A stretch of 22,237 bases of DNA. Origin: Kiritimatiellia bacterium. GTDB lineage: Bacteria > Verrucomicrobiota > Kiritimatiellia > RFP12 > UBA1067. Position numbers and translations under genes: made by a program. Of the stretch, positions 8,105-15,951 are shown piece by piece (positions within the stretch are counted from its first letter, which is position 1; every line of letters starts with the position of its first letter). Under the pieces are notes generated by a model. That model was not told the origin of the DNA. It worked only from the letters and a program-made list of their open reading frames with translations, and did no database searches. The stretch spans positions 1-22,237 of the forward strand of contig CAAFYT010000039.1 in assembly GCA_900767325.1 (NCBI GenBank), given 5' to 3'.

Positions 8105-8122
8105 AGTGTCAAGAAATGTCAG
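8083..8122 (+). promoter_or_regulatory. Putative MraZ operator: GTG repeats at 10-bp spacing
   Basis: GTG occurs at 8086, 8096 and 8106, each exactly 10 bp apart, and the ATG start at 8116 falls in the same register. The middle unit is AAAGTGTATA. MraZ regulators bind short direct repeats with a 10-bp period (TGGG-type or AAAGTG-type) in front of their own gene. Here the repeats overlap the -10 and the start site, which fits autorepression. The match is by eye and the outer units are diverged. Confidence 0.55.
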
Positions 8123-8604
8123 AAAAGGTCGAGCAGAGTGCCGCTGAGGCGAAAGGCGTGAGATCGGGCGTTCTTGTGGGGCGCTTCGATCATGCGCTAG
8201 ATTCCAAAAAGCGGTTCACCATTCCGAGTGAATGGCGCGCCGTGATGGGGAATCCGGCCTATGTGTATGTTATGCCCGATCCGACTGACAAGTGCCTCGA
8301 TCTTGTGCCTGCGGCTGAGATGGAGGTTCGTTTGGAGAAGCTGCGCGAGAAGGCGCTCTTTGATCCGGCGCTGAATCAGGCGCTCCAGACGATCGGCGCG
8401 AGCTCCGAACAGCTCACTCTTGACATCCAGGGCCGAATCCGCGTACGCGACGAGCTCCTTCGGTTTGCGAACTTGACGACGACGGTTGCGATGGTGGGTT
8501 CGGTCAGGATGGTCAAGTTGTGGGATCCGAAGCGCTTTGCCCCGACGAAGGGCGGTGTGGATCAAAAGGCGTTGGCGCAGGCGCTGACGAAGACGGGGTT
8601 CTGA
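8116..8604 (+). CDS. mraZ: MraZ transcriptional regulator / dcw-cluster first gene
   Basis: A 162-residue MraZ, a ring-forming DNA-binding protein with two AbrB-like swapped-hairpin repeats that controls the division and cell wall cluster. The first repeat includes GRFDHALDSKKRFTIPSEWR (about residues 23-42). The second includes LDIQGRIRVRDELLRFANLT, then VAMVGSVRMVKLWDP. The N-terminus has about 20 extra residues (MSEKVEQSAAEAKGV) compared with typical 140-150-residue members. It is the first gene of its unit, followed after 1 nt by rsmH. The start ATG 8116 lies just downstream of the promoter, and the repeats over the promoter suggest self-regulation. Confidence 0.94.
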   Translation: MSEKVEQSAAEAKGVRSGVLVGRFDHALDSKKRFTIPSEWRAVMGNPAYVYVMPDPTDKCLDLVPAAEMEVRLEKLREKALFDPALNQALQTIGASSEQLTLDIQGRIRVRDELLRFANLTTTVAMVGSVRMVKLWDPKRFAPTKGGVDQKALAQALTKTGF

Positions 8605-8605
8605 C

Positions 8606-9511
8606 ATGGAGCACGAAAGCGTTTTGCTGAAGGAGACGATCGAGTTTCTTGCGGTGAAGCGAGGCGGGCGCTATGTCGACGGAACATTCGGGCGCGGAGG
8701 GCATGCGCGCGCGATTGTGGCCGCGGGCGGGGATGTTCTTGGCATCGATCGCGACGAGGAGGCCGTGGCCTCGGCTCGCGGTCTGAAGGTGGTGAGGGGG
8801 AATCACGGCGACATCAGGAGAATTGCAAATGAGAACGAGTGGGAAGAAGTCGATGGGATTCTGCTGGACTTGGGCGTGTCGAGTCCTCAGTTGGATGAAG
8901 CCGGACGTGGCTTCAGCTTTCTGCGCGAGGGACCCCTTGACATGCGGATGGATCGGTCGGGCGATTTGACTGCGGCTGATCTTGTGAATTTCGAAAGTGC
9001 GGAACGATTGGAAGAGATCTTCCGCAAATGGGGCGAGGAGCCTAGGGCCCGTCAGATTGCGAAAGCGATTGTGCGGGCCAGAGATGAGCGCGGCGTGCGG
9101 TTCAAAAGAACCTTGCAGCTTGCGGATTTCATCGGGGGGCTTCTCGGACGGCATGGTGGTCACCATCCGGCCACGCGTGTCTTCCAAGCGCTCCGCATGG
9201 AGGTGAATGACGAGATGGGCGGCCTCAAACGGGCGCTCGAGGACGGGATGCGAATCCTGAAGTCGGGCGGCAGGTTCGCTGTCATAACCTTCGAAAGTAT
9301 CACCGATCGAGAGGTGAAGACTTTCTTTGCGTCTCATGTTGGAAAGATGCGTTCGCTGCAGAGCGGAGGGGCGCGTTGGGAGGGTGTGCAGCCCCGGGCG
9401 CGTGCCGTGACGCGCAAGCCGGTGATCGCCGGCGAGGACGAAGTTAGGAGAAATCCGAGAGCCCGAAGCGCAAAACTGCGGGTGATCGAAAGGGAGCGAG
9501 TGGAAAGATGA
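8606..9511 (+). CDS. rsmH: 16S rRNA (cytosine-1402-N4)-methyltransferase
   Basis: A 301-residue RsmH (MraW), the SAM-dependent enzyme that N4-methylates C1402 of 16S rRNA in the decoding centre. Diagnostic segments are HESVLLKETIEFL at the start, the SAM-binding DGTFGRGGHARAI and VLGIDRDEEA. Also present are DGILLDLGVSSPQLDEAGRG with GPLDMRMDRS, VFQALRMEVNDEM and the C-terminal VITFESITDREVKTFF. The length is typical. It follows mraZ after 1 nt and overlaps ftsL by ATGA, the conserved dcw order. Confidence 0.96.
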   Translation: MEHESVLLKETIEFLAVKRGGRYVDGTFGRGGHARAIVAAGGDVLGIDRDEEAVASARGLKVVRGNHGDIRRIANENEWEEVDGILLDLGVSSPQLDEAGRGFSFLREGPLDMRMDRSGDLTAADLVNFESAERLEEIFRKWGEEPRARQIAKAIVRARDERGVRFKRTLQLADFIGGLLGRHGGHHPATRVFQALRMEVNDEMGGLKRALEDGMRILKSGGRFAVITFESITDREVKTFFASHVGKMRSLQSGGARWEGVQPRARAVTRKPVIAGEDEVRRNPRARSAKLRVIERERVER

Positions 9512-9918
9512 GAAGAAACCGCAAGATTCCGAAAAGGATGAGCGTCGTGGCTACGAACATGATGCGCTTCGGCGCGATCATCGTGTTCCTTTTCGTGATG
9601 GTCATTCTGAACTATCTTTCGGAGTCGAGCTGCACCCAGCTGATGAAGACGAAGGGCGCTTTGGAGCGCGAGCTGGTCAAGCTTGAGGAATCGCGTCAGC
9701 GCGAGTCGACGCGTTGGGATGAGATGAAGACGTACGAGCGCCTTGAGATGGCGCTTCTGAAGCACGGACTTTCGATGAAGCCGCCGCGGGCCGATCAGAA
9801 CGTGAGAATGCGTCCGGATGGGGCACCCTATCCGGGGCAACTGGCGCTCAAGCGCGCCCAACAAACCTCATTCGGCGCGCCGCATCCCGCGCAGTACCGG
9901 CGCGCGAGGGTGCACTGA
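9508..9918 (+). CDS. ftsL: FtsL-like single-pass division protein
   Basis: A 136-residue bitopic membrane protein. It has a short basic cytoplasmic start (MRRNRKIPKR), one hydrophobic helix (about residues 18-37, including RFGAIIVFLFVMVILNYL), then a charged helical stretch (about 42-85) likely to be a coiled coil. It ends in a Pro/Arg-rich tail. Sequence identity to FtsL is not obvious; the call rests on this topology and its position between rsmH and ftsI, where FtsL normally sits. It would bind FtsB/FtsQ-type partners and activate FtsWI in the periplasm. The ATG overlaps the rsmH stop (ATGA). A DivIC-like protein is an alternative. Confidence 0.78.
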   Translation: MRRNRKIPKRMSVVATNMMRFGAIIVFLFVMVILNYLSESSCTQLMKTKGALERELVKLEESRQRESTRWDEMKTYERLEMALLKHGLSMKPPRADQNVRMRPDGAPYPGQLALKRAQQTSFGAPHPAQYRRARVH

Positions 9919-9922
9919 CCCC

Positions 9923-11749
9923 ATGGCGATGCGCGGCGAGAATTGGCGTTTCTGGACGCCCGTTCTTCTGCTGACGCTTGGTGTTGCCTACATTGGCTAC
10001 AGGCTTGTCAGCGCCCACATCGACCCTAAGGTCAGTGCCCCCGATTACACCTTCACGCAATCCCTGATTGCGCCGCGCGGCGCGATCTATTCTGCGTGCG
10101 ACGGCAGCGCGTTCGTGAAATCTGTACCCTATTGGGAGTACAGTCTTGATCCAGTTGCGCTCACCAATGCGGTGGTGAAGCCGGCGGGCGAGAAGGTGAA
10201 GCGAAGCAAGGGGGCGATCGTCCGTACGATCGCCAACGCCCTGAAGATGGACTATGCGAAAGTGCTGGCCATGGCGAGCCGGACGTCGGGGCGCGCCTAT
10301 CGCGACCAGTTCCTGGCGCTTTCGTCCGATTCCGAAGTTCATCGTGTCCTCTCCGATTCGTCGCTCGTCGCGGGCGTGGCGATCAAGGATCGTCAGGTTC
10401 GGCAGTACATCCACGGTCGGCATCTTTCGCACGTGCTCGGCAGTGTGAACAGCGAGGGCGTCGGATCCTCGGGGATCGAGCTCCGGTACAACAGAAACCT
10501 CACCGGTACGCCCGGCACAGTGCGCGGATTGCGCGATGCGCGCCGTCGGGAGCTCTACGATAAGCGCGAGGTCTCCATTGATCCTGTTCCGGGCGATTCC
10601 GTCTATCTCACGATCGACCCCAATGTGCAGTTCGAGGCTGAGGAGGCGTTGAGGTGGGGCGTGGGCGAATATGGCGCAGGGTCGGGTTGGTGCATCGTGA
10701 TGGACGCGCGGACGGGGGCCGTGCGGGCGATGGCTTCCCTGCCGGACTACGATCCCGCACGCTTTGGTCGTGTCGACGACAGCGCGAAGAAGAACCGCGC
10801 GATCGCCTTTAACTACGAACCGGGCTCCGTGATGAAGGTCGTCACCGCGGCCGCCGCGCTCGACGCCGACTTCGTCACGCCGGATTCGCGCTATTCCACT
10901 GATCGGGACGATCCGCGCTATTTTCGTCTGCCGGGCGACGGTTCGCACGTCTGGGAGTCCACGATGTCCATCCGCGATGCGATCATCCATTCTTCGAACA
11001 TCGTCATCGGCAAGCTCGGCTTCGACTTCGGGGCGGATCGCCTCTACGCCGCCATGCGCCGCTTCGGCTTCGGGGAGAAGACGGGCATCGAGCTTCCCGG
11101 CGAGGAGCGCGGCATCCTGCCTCCTCCGCAGAAGTGGGATCTCGTTTCCCGTTCGCGCGCTCCGATTGGGCAGTTTGTCTCGGTCACGGGCATTCAGCTA
11201 ATCAGCGCCTACCAGGCGATTGCGAACGATGGCGTGCGGATGCAGCCCTATCTGGTCGAGCGCGTGGTTGCACCGGACGGCACGGTTCTCAGTTGTCACG
11301 AACCGATGGAGGCCGGTCGTCCGATCAAGCCCTCCACGGCGCGGGCGATGCGTGAGATCATGCTGGACGTCGCTTCGCCCAAGGGCACGGCGCGCCGCGC
11401 GGCGATTCGTGGCTACTCGGTCGCGGGGAAGACGGGTACGGCGCAGAAGCAGCTTCCAGGATCGCGGGGCTATGTGCCGAACCTCTATCGCGCCTCGTTT
11501 TGCGGCATCGTTCCCGCGTCGGATCCTCGGGTGGTTGTGCTCGTGACGCTCGACTTCGACACGCGCGCGACCTTCCATCAGGGCGGAAACTCCGCAGGGC
11601 CCGTCTTCAAGCGCATCGCGACGGCGGCTCTTCGCTACCTAATGATCCCCCCGGATCGGCCTGACGAGTTGATGGAATTCAACTCCGACGATGAGTTCGA
11701 CCGGCTGATGGAGGAGCGGGCGAAATCGTATGTTCACACCGATGACTGA
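9923..11749 (+). CDS. ftsI: FtsI/PBP2-type peptidoglycan transpeptidase
   Basis: A 608-residue class B penicillin-binding protein, the septal transpeptidase that cross-links peptidoglycan with FtsW. One N-terminal membrane helix (about residues 9-28) anchors it. The dimerisation domain includes GSVNSEGVGSSGIELRYN, RGLRDARRRELY and VYLTIDPNVQ. The catalytic motifs are complete: SVMK (Ser302, Lys305), SSN (357-359) and KTG (503-505). No PASTA domain follows. ATG 9923 was chosen over the upstream open frame because the cytoplasmic/membrane start MAMRGENWRFWTPVLLL begins there; ATG 9929 is also possible. It starts 4 nt after ftsL. No murE or murF follows, so the cluster ends here. Confidence 0.94.
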   Translation: MAMRGENWRFWTPVLLLTLGVAYIGYRLVSAHIDPKVSAPDYTFTQSLIAPRGAIYSACDGSAFVKSVPYWEYSLDPVALTNAVVKPAGEKVKRSKGAIVRTIANALKMDYAKVLAMASRTSGRAYRDQFLALSSDSEVHRVLSDSSLVAGVAIKDRQVRQYIHGRHLSHVLGSVNSEGVGSSGIELRYNRNLTGTPGTVRGLRDARRRELYDKREVSIDPVPGDSVYLTIDPNVQFEAEEALRWGVGEYGAGSGWCIVMDARTGAVRAMASLPDYDPARFGRVDDSAKKNRAIAFNYEPGSVMKVVTAAAALDADFVTPDSRYSTDRDDPRYFRLPGDGSHVWESTMSIRDAIIHSSNIVIGKLGFDFGADRLYAAMRRFGFGEKTGIELPGEERGILPPPQKWDLVSRSRAPIGQFVSVTGIQLISAYQAIANDGVRMQPYLVERVVAPDGTVLSCHEPMEAGRPIKPSTARAMREIMLDVASPKGTARRAAIRGYSVAGKTGTAQKQLPGSRGYVPNLYRASFCGIVPASDPRVVVLVTLDFDTRATFHQGGNSAGPVFKRIATAALRYLMIPPDRPDELMEFNSDDEFDRLMEERAKSYVHTDD

Positions 11750-11754
11750 ATTTA

Positions 11755-11763
11755 TGGTATAAT
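11755..11763 (+). promoter_or_regulatory. Extended -10 promoter of tRNA-Arg
   Basis: TGGTATAAT (TG 11755-11756, TATAAT 11758-11763) lies right after the ftsI stop and 15 nt before the tRNA 5' end, so transcription would start near 11770. A weak TTCACA at 11733-11738, inside ftsI, is a poorly spaced -35. Confidence 0.75.
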
Positions 11764-11778
11764 ATATAGACTTTTGAT

Positions 11779-11855
11779 GCGACTGTAGCTCAATTGGATA
11801 GAGCGTTGGCCTCCGAAGCCGAAGGTTGCTGGTTCGATCCCAGTCAGTCGCACCA
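11779..11855 (+). tRNA. tRNA-Arg (anticodon CCG)
   Basis: Complete cloverleaf. The 7-bp acceptor GCGACTG pairs with CAGTCGC. The D arm is GCTC...GAGC. The anticodon stem TTGGC/GCCGA encloses the loop CTCCGAA, so the anticodon is CCG and reads CGG. The T arm has GGTTCGATCC. The discriminator A and CCA are encoded (11852-11855). Confidence 0.95.
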
Positions 11856-11875
11856 TTCGGGGAAGGCGGTAGCAC

Positions 11876-11905
11876 TTGATTTTCGATCCCCGCATATGGT
11901 ATAAT
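11876..11905 (+). promoter_or_regulatory. Promoter of secDF
   Basis: The -35 is TTGATT at 11876-11881 and the extended -10 is TGGTATAAT at 11897-11905, with an 18-nt spacer. It lies between tRNA-Arg and secDF. The implied leader is about 35 nt and carries GAGG at 11931-11934, 13 nt before the ATG, a somewhat distant ribosome site. Confidence 0.82.
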
Positions 11906-11947
11906 TATCGTCCAACGTTTTTGAAAGAGAGAGGAAGATACAAAACT

Positions 11948-14500
11948 ATGGCTAAAGATTCGGCAGTCCGGAACAACATCTGGAAGTGGCTCGTGCTGGC
12001 GCTGATCGCCGCCAGTTCATACTACATTTGCAATCCGCCGGCGGAGAAGTTCCGTTTTGGTCTTGATCTTAAGGGCGGAACGTCCTTCACCCTCGGCGTT
12101 GACACTGATCGTCTTGCGGAGTCGGTCATTGCCGCCAATCCGGCGATCACCAACACCGCTGGGGCCGTGGAGCGGAAGATTGAGGAGACGCTCTCTGGTT
12201 GCGACGATCGCATCGTCTCGGTTATTCGCCGTCGTGTGGATGCGATGGGCACGAATGAGCCGGTGATCCAGGGAATGAAGGATCATCGTCTGCTGGTCCA
12301 GCTACCGGGCGCGGATGAGAAGACCCGCAAGGAGGCGAAGGCCTCGCTCCAGAACGCGGCGTTTCTGGAGTTTCGCCTGACCCACCCGAAGAACCGCCAG
12401 CTCGTCGCGAAGTTGCTCGACAAGGATGTTGCGCCCGAGGGCTATGTGAAGCGCGACAATGGCTATGCCCGCGCCGAGAACTGGGCAGAGGTTGTGAAGC
12501 GGCCCGGCTACGCGGCGCGTCTGGCCGCATTTGAGATTCCTGACGCTCGCTACGTATTCATGCTTGAGGATAACGGAAACGGCATCTACCTGCCGAACTT
12601 CGTGGCGCGTTCGACCGATCCGCGTGTGACGGGCGAGGATCTCGTATCCGCTGCCGTTCAGCGCGATCCAACGGCCGGCGGTCTTTCGATCGGCTTTCGT
12701 CTTTCGTCCGAAGGTGGACGCAAGTTCTCGATTCTCACGCGAAACTACAAGGCGCATGGTCCGAAGAATCCGACGGACACGGGTCGCGAGCTCGCGATCA
12801 TCCTCGATGACACACTCGTCTCCGCTCCCGTGATCAACTCCGAGATCGGCAGTCGCGGCGAGATCACCGGGCATTTCGATGCGCGGAGCGCGAAGAAGTT
12901 GGCGGACGAGCTGAACGCCGGCGCACTTCCTGCGCCGATGAAGATCCTGGCCGAGACGACTGTTGCACCGACTGTCGGTGAAGACGCGATCCACGCCGGC
13001 ATCGTTGCCGCGACCTTCGGCTTCGTGCTCGTCGCCTTGTTCATGTTCATCTACTATTTCCTCATCGGGCTCGTGGCCGATCTTGCGCTTTTCCTCGACA
13101 TCGCCCTGTTGCCGACGGCGCTTGTGGTCGTTGCGAACATCCTCGGCGTCTTCGCCCACGATCCTTCGATGGGTGGGGGCGGTTCGATGCAGTTGCCCGT
13201 GCTGACGATGCCCGGCATCGCTGGTCTCGTCCTGTCGCTGGGTATGGCGGTTGATGCGAACGTGCTGATCTTCGAGCGCATCCGCGAGGAATTCGCGGCG
13301 GGCAAGATCGCGGGTGATGCGATCAAGAACGGCTACGGCCGCGCCTTCACTGCGATCTTTGATTCCAACCTCACGACGATTATCACGGGCGTGATCCTCT
13401 TCGTGGTCGGAACGGGTCCCGTGAGGGGCTTTGCAATCACGCTGACCGCGGGTGTCTTGATCTCGATGTTCACAGCTGTCGTTGTGACGCGCCTCGTGTT
13501 CGACCACTGCGTCAGCCCCGATCGCGTACGTCCGTTCAAGATGCTGCACTTCTTCAAGAACCCCAAGTTCGATTTCATGAAAGTGCAGAAGTTCACGGTC
13601 GGTGGATCGTTCGCGATTGTCGTGATTACGCTGGCGATCTTCTTCATCCGCCTGAACATCAACAAGGCCGATGTCCTCTCCGTCGATCTCACCGGCGGAA
13701 CCTCGATCGTCTACAATCTCAAGGATTCGGCGAAGCCCTCGGTCGGCGATATCCGTTCTGCGCTCAACGAGTTCGATAACGCAACGGTGATTCAGTATCA
13801 GCAAGGCGTGGGTTCGACCACACTTCTGGTAAAGACGGGCGAGACGGCCGAGACGAAGAAGGGTCTCGCGCTTGAGAATCACGATGTCGGCGCGCATGTC
13901 ACGAAGCTCCTGCAGACGAAGTTCCCGGAGGCGGAGTTCGAGGCGGCTTCCGTGGACGAAGTCGGCTCGATCGTCGGTTCGGATCTAAAGAGGTCCGGAA
14001 CCTACGCCGTGATCTTCTCGCTGATCGCGATTCTGGCTTACGTGGGCTTCCGCTTCCAGTTTGGGTTCGGCCTGGGCGCGATCGTCGCGCTGGCGCACGA
14101 TGCGCTCATTTCACTCGGGCTCTTCTCGCTTTGCGGGCGACAGGTCTCGCTGATTGTCATCACGGCGATCCTGACCATCATCGGTTACTCGGTGAACGAT
14201 ACCGTGGTAGTGTTCGACCGCATCCGCGAGATGCTGCGGCGCGACAGGAAGTTGACCTTCGCAGATCTCTGCAATGCGTCGATCAATGCCTGCCTCTCGC
14301 GTACGGTGATCACTTCGGTGACGACGTTCTTCGCGGTTCTGGCGCTCTTCGCATTTGGCGACGGCTCGATCTTTGACTTCGCGCTGATCATGCTGATTGG
14401 CGTGATCGCGGGCACGTTCTCGTCGATTTTCATCGCCACCCCGATTATGTATTGGTGGTATCGCGGGAAACGTCCCGATTTCGAGGCCGAGTCGAAGTAA
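11948..14500 (+). CDS. secDF: Fused protein-export membrane protein SecD-SecF
   Basis: An 850-residue fusion of the SecD and SecF subunits, RND-type proton-driven partners of SecYEG that pull exported proteins across the membrane. The SecD half has a first helix (about 12-29), the conserved FGLDLKGGTSF (37-47), a large periplasmic P1 domain and the membrane block with SLGMAVDANVLIFERIREE. The SecF half starts near residue 540 with its own helix and SVDLTGGTSIVYNL. It ends with the TIIGYSVNDTVVVFDRIRE helix and a short WWYRGKRPDF tail. The start ATG 11948 (MAKDSAVRNN) follows the promoter; the open frame from TTG 11876 crosses that promoter and is not credible. Fusions like this occur in several phyla, for example Bacillus and Bacteroidetes. 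No yajC is adjacent. Confidence 0.96.
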   Translation: MAKDSAVRNNIWKWLVLALIAASSYYICNPPAEKFRFGLDLKGGTSFTLGVDTDRLAESVIAANPAITNTAGAVERKIEETLSGCDDRIVSVIRRRVDAMGTNEPVIQGMKDHRLLVQLPGADEKTRKEAKASLQNAAFLEFRLTHPKNRQLVAKLLDKDVAPEGYVKRDNGYARAENWAEVVKRPGYAARLAAFEIPDARYVFMLEDNGNGIYLPNFVARSTDPRVTGEDLVSAAVQRDPTAGGLSIGFRLSSEGGRKFSILTRNYKAHGPKNPTDTGRELAIILDDTLVSAPVINSEIGSRGEITGHFDARSAKKLADELNAGALPAPMKILAETTVAPTVGEDAIHAGIVAATFGFVLVALFMFIYYFLIGLVADLALFLDIALLPTALVVVANILGVFAHDPSMGGGGSMQLPVLTMPGIAGLVLSLGMAVDANVLIFERIREEFAAGKIAGDAIKNGYGRAFTAIFDSNLTTIITGVILFVVGTGPVRGFAITLTAGVLISMFTAVVVTRLVFDHCVSPDRVRPFKMLHFFKNPKFDFMKVQKFTVGGSFAIVVITLAIFFIRLNINKADVLSVDLTGGTSIVYNLKDSAKPSVGDIRSALNEFDNATVIQYQQGVGSTTLLVKTGETAETKKGLALENHDVGAHVTKLLQTKFPEAEFEAASVDEVGSIVGSDLKRSGTYAVIFSLIAILAYVGFRFQFGFGLGAIVALAHDALISLGLFSLCGRQVSLIVITAILTIIGYSVNDTVVVFDRIREMLRRDRKLTFADLCNASINACLSRTVITSVTTFFAVLALFAFGDGSIFDFALIMLIGVIAGTFSSIFIATPIMYWWYRGKRPDFEAESK

Positions 14501-14532
14501 TCGTCCGTTTGGCGAATGCACTAGTCGTGTGT

Positions 14533-14554
14533 GGGGTCGAGGTTTCTCGACCCC
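14533..14554 (+). terminator. Hairpin downstream of secDF, possible terminator
   Basis: A perfect inverted repeat, GGGGTCGAG (14533-14541), loop GTTT, CTCGACCCC (14546-14554), lies 32 nt after the secDF stop. It should fold stably, but the following bases (TTGCCTTCC) are not a clean U-tract, so termination is plausible but not certain. It separates secDF from the nagA promoter. Confidence 0.55.
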
Positions 14555-14598
14555 TTGCCTTCCATCGGGGTCGTTGATTGGCTTGGGTCGCGTCGGGA

Positions 14599-14627
14599 TT
14601 GCATTTGGCGAAGGGTTGTGGTATAAT
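14599..14627 (+). promoter_or_regulatory. Promoter of nagA
   Basis: The -35 is TTGCAT at 14599-14604 and the -10 is TATAAT at 14622-14627, with an ideal 17-nt spacer and an upstream TG (14619-14620), again giving TGGTATAAT. A strong Shine-Dalgarno AAGGAGG at 14649-14655 sits 7 nt before the nagA ATG. Confidence 0.87.
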
Positions 14628-14662
14628 GAAATGGATTTCTCAAACACCAAGGAGGGTATCTC

Positions 14663-15826
14663 ATGCAACGGACGATCATCGTTAACGCCCACGTCATTTC
14701 GCCTGATGTGGACCTCAAGAACGCCACCATCATCATCGAGGGCAGGTCAATCAAGAAGGTCACGACCGCCAAGGTCGTCGCCAAGGCCGACAAGTCGACC
14801 ACTATCGTGGATGTGAAGGGTCAGTACGTGATGCCGGGTTTCATTGACGTACACACCCACGGCGCGCTTACCTACGACTTCTGCGACAAGGATGAGAAGG
14901 CAATCTTCGAGATCTCGAAGGCGAAGCTTCAGGAGGGCGTTACGACCTATCTGCCGACCACGCTCACCGTTTCGCATGCGGAATTGATCACGGCGGCGAA
15001 GAACGCGAAGAAGTATGTCGAGACGGGGCAGCCCTACGCGAAGGTTCCGGGCATTCATCTCGAAGGGCCGTTCATCAATGTGAAGTGCTGCGGCGCGCAG
15101 AACCCGAAGTATGTGCGCAAGCCGTCGGTGAAGGAGCTGAAGGAGATCACCAAGGTGTTTCCGGTCAGGCAGATCTCCTACGCGGTGGAGTCCGAAGGCG
15201 GTGCTTCCTTTGCCGCGGCATGCTTCAAGCTCGGCGTGGTGCCAAGCTGCGGGCATACCGGTGCGAAGATGTCCGACCTCAGGGCGGCGTACAGGAATGG
15301 GCTTCGTCACATGACACATTTCTGCAATCAGATGACCCCTCTCCATCATCGCGAAATTGGCATGGTGGGCGCGGGTTTCCTGATTGACGACCTCAACACT
15401 GAGGTGATCTGCGACCGCATCCACCTCTGCGATGATATGCTGCGGCTCATCTTCACGAAGCGCGATCTCGCGCATGTGCAGATGATCACCGACTCGCTCC
15501 GCTGCTCGCACTGCAAGGATGGTTACGCCTTCGAGATGGGCGGGCTTGAGGTCAAGCTTCAGAACGGCGAGGCGCGACTTGTGAAGGGTGGTAATCTCGC
15601 TGGCTCCACGCTATGGATGGGCTGCGGGCTCAAGAATGTGCACGATGTCACGGGCATTCCGCTCGCGAAGCTTGTGCGCTGCACATCGTGGAACCAGGCG
15701 ATCGAGCAGGGCTGGGGCAAGCGGCTCGGCAAGATCGAGAAGGGCTTCATCGCCGATCTCGTGGTGATCAACCCGAGGAGCTGGAAGCCCTCGGCCGTCT
15801 TCATTGACGGAATCAAAAAGATTTGA
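14663..15826 (+). CDS. nagA: N-acetylglucosamine-6-phosphate deacetylase
   Basis: A 387-residue amidohydrolase that deacetylates GlcNAc-6-phosphate to glucosamine-6-phosphate, feeding amino-sugar catabolism or cell wall recycling in the cytosol. The family metal and catalytic residues are present: HTH (His64, His66) in PGFIDVHTHG, Glu134 in GIHLEGPF, and His198 in CGHTGA. His219 lies in HMTHFCNQMTPLHHRE, and the catalytic Asp277 in QMITDS. The length is standard. It stands alone with its own promoter and the best ribosome site in the window; no nagB or sugar transporter is adjacent. An unusual number of cysteines (for example KCCGAQ, RCSHCKDG) is visible, but their role is unknown. Confidence 0.95.
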   Translation: MQRTIIVNAHVISPDVDLKNATIIIEGRSIKKVTTAKVVAKADKSTTIVDVKGQYVMPGFIDVHTHGALTYDFCDKDEKAIFEISKAKLQEGVTTYLPTTLTVSHAELITAAKNAKKYVETGQPYAKVPGIHLEGPFINVKCCGAQNPKYVRKPSVKELKEITKVFPVRQISYAVESEGGASFAAACFKLGVVPSCGHTGAKMSDLRAAYRNGLRHMTHFCNQMTPLHHREIGMVGAGFLIDDLNTEVICDRIHLCDDMLRLIFTKRDLAHVQMITDSLRCSHCKDGYAFEMGGLEVKLQNGEARLVKGGNLAGSTLWMGCGLKNVHDVTGIPLAKLVRCTSWNQAIEQGWGKRLGKIEKGFIADLVVINPRSWKPSAVFIDGIKKI

Positions 15827-15832
15827 TACACT
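15804..15832 (+). promoter_or_regulatory. Promoter of tRNA-Ser (and probably the PKS-like cassette)
   Basis: The -35 is TTGACG at 15804-15809 and the -10 is TACACT at 15827-15832, with a 17-nt spacer. The nagA stop codon TGA (15824-15826) doubles as the extended -10 TG. The start would be near 15839, 9 nt before the tRNA. No other promoter is seen before the following genes. Confidence 0.65.
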
Positions 15833-15847
15833 ATCAGTCAACGATTT

Positions 15848-15941
15848 GGAGGGATGGCCGAGTGGCTGAAGGCAACGGTTTGCTAAATCGTCATACGGAC
15901 TAATCTCCGTATCGGGGGTTCAAATCCCCCTCCCTCCGCCA
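15848..15941 (+). tRNA. tRNA-Ser (anticodon GCT)
   Basis: A class II tRNA of 94 nt. Acceptor GGAGGGA pairs with TCCCTCC. The anticodon stem encloses TTGCTAA, so the anticodon is GCT, reading AGC/AGT. A long variable arm (ATACGGA...TCCGTAT) and the T arm GGGGGTTCAAATCCCCC follow. Discriminator G and CCA (15939-15941) are encoded. The next gene starts 10 nt later. Confidence 0.95.
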
Positions 15942-15951
15942 AGCAGGCGAA

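Noticed and set aside
11858..11892. Inverted repeat CGGGGA / TCCCCG flanking the secDF -35
   Set aside because: Only 6 bp with a 23-nt loop, overlapping the promoter; likely chance in this GC-rich DNA and not a terminator (no T tract).
15848..15941. tRNA-Ser 3' end as a proven integration attachment site
   Set aside because: I found no second copy of its 3' end downstream and no integrase gene in the window, so only a weak possibility is recorded.
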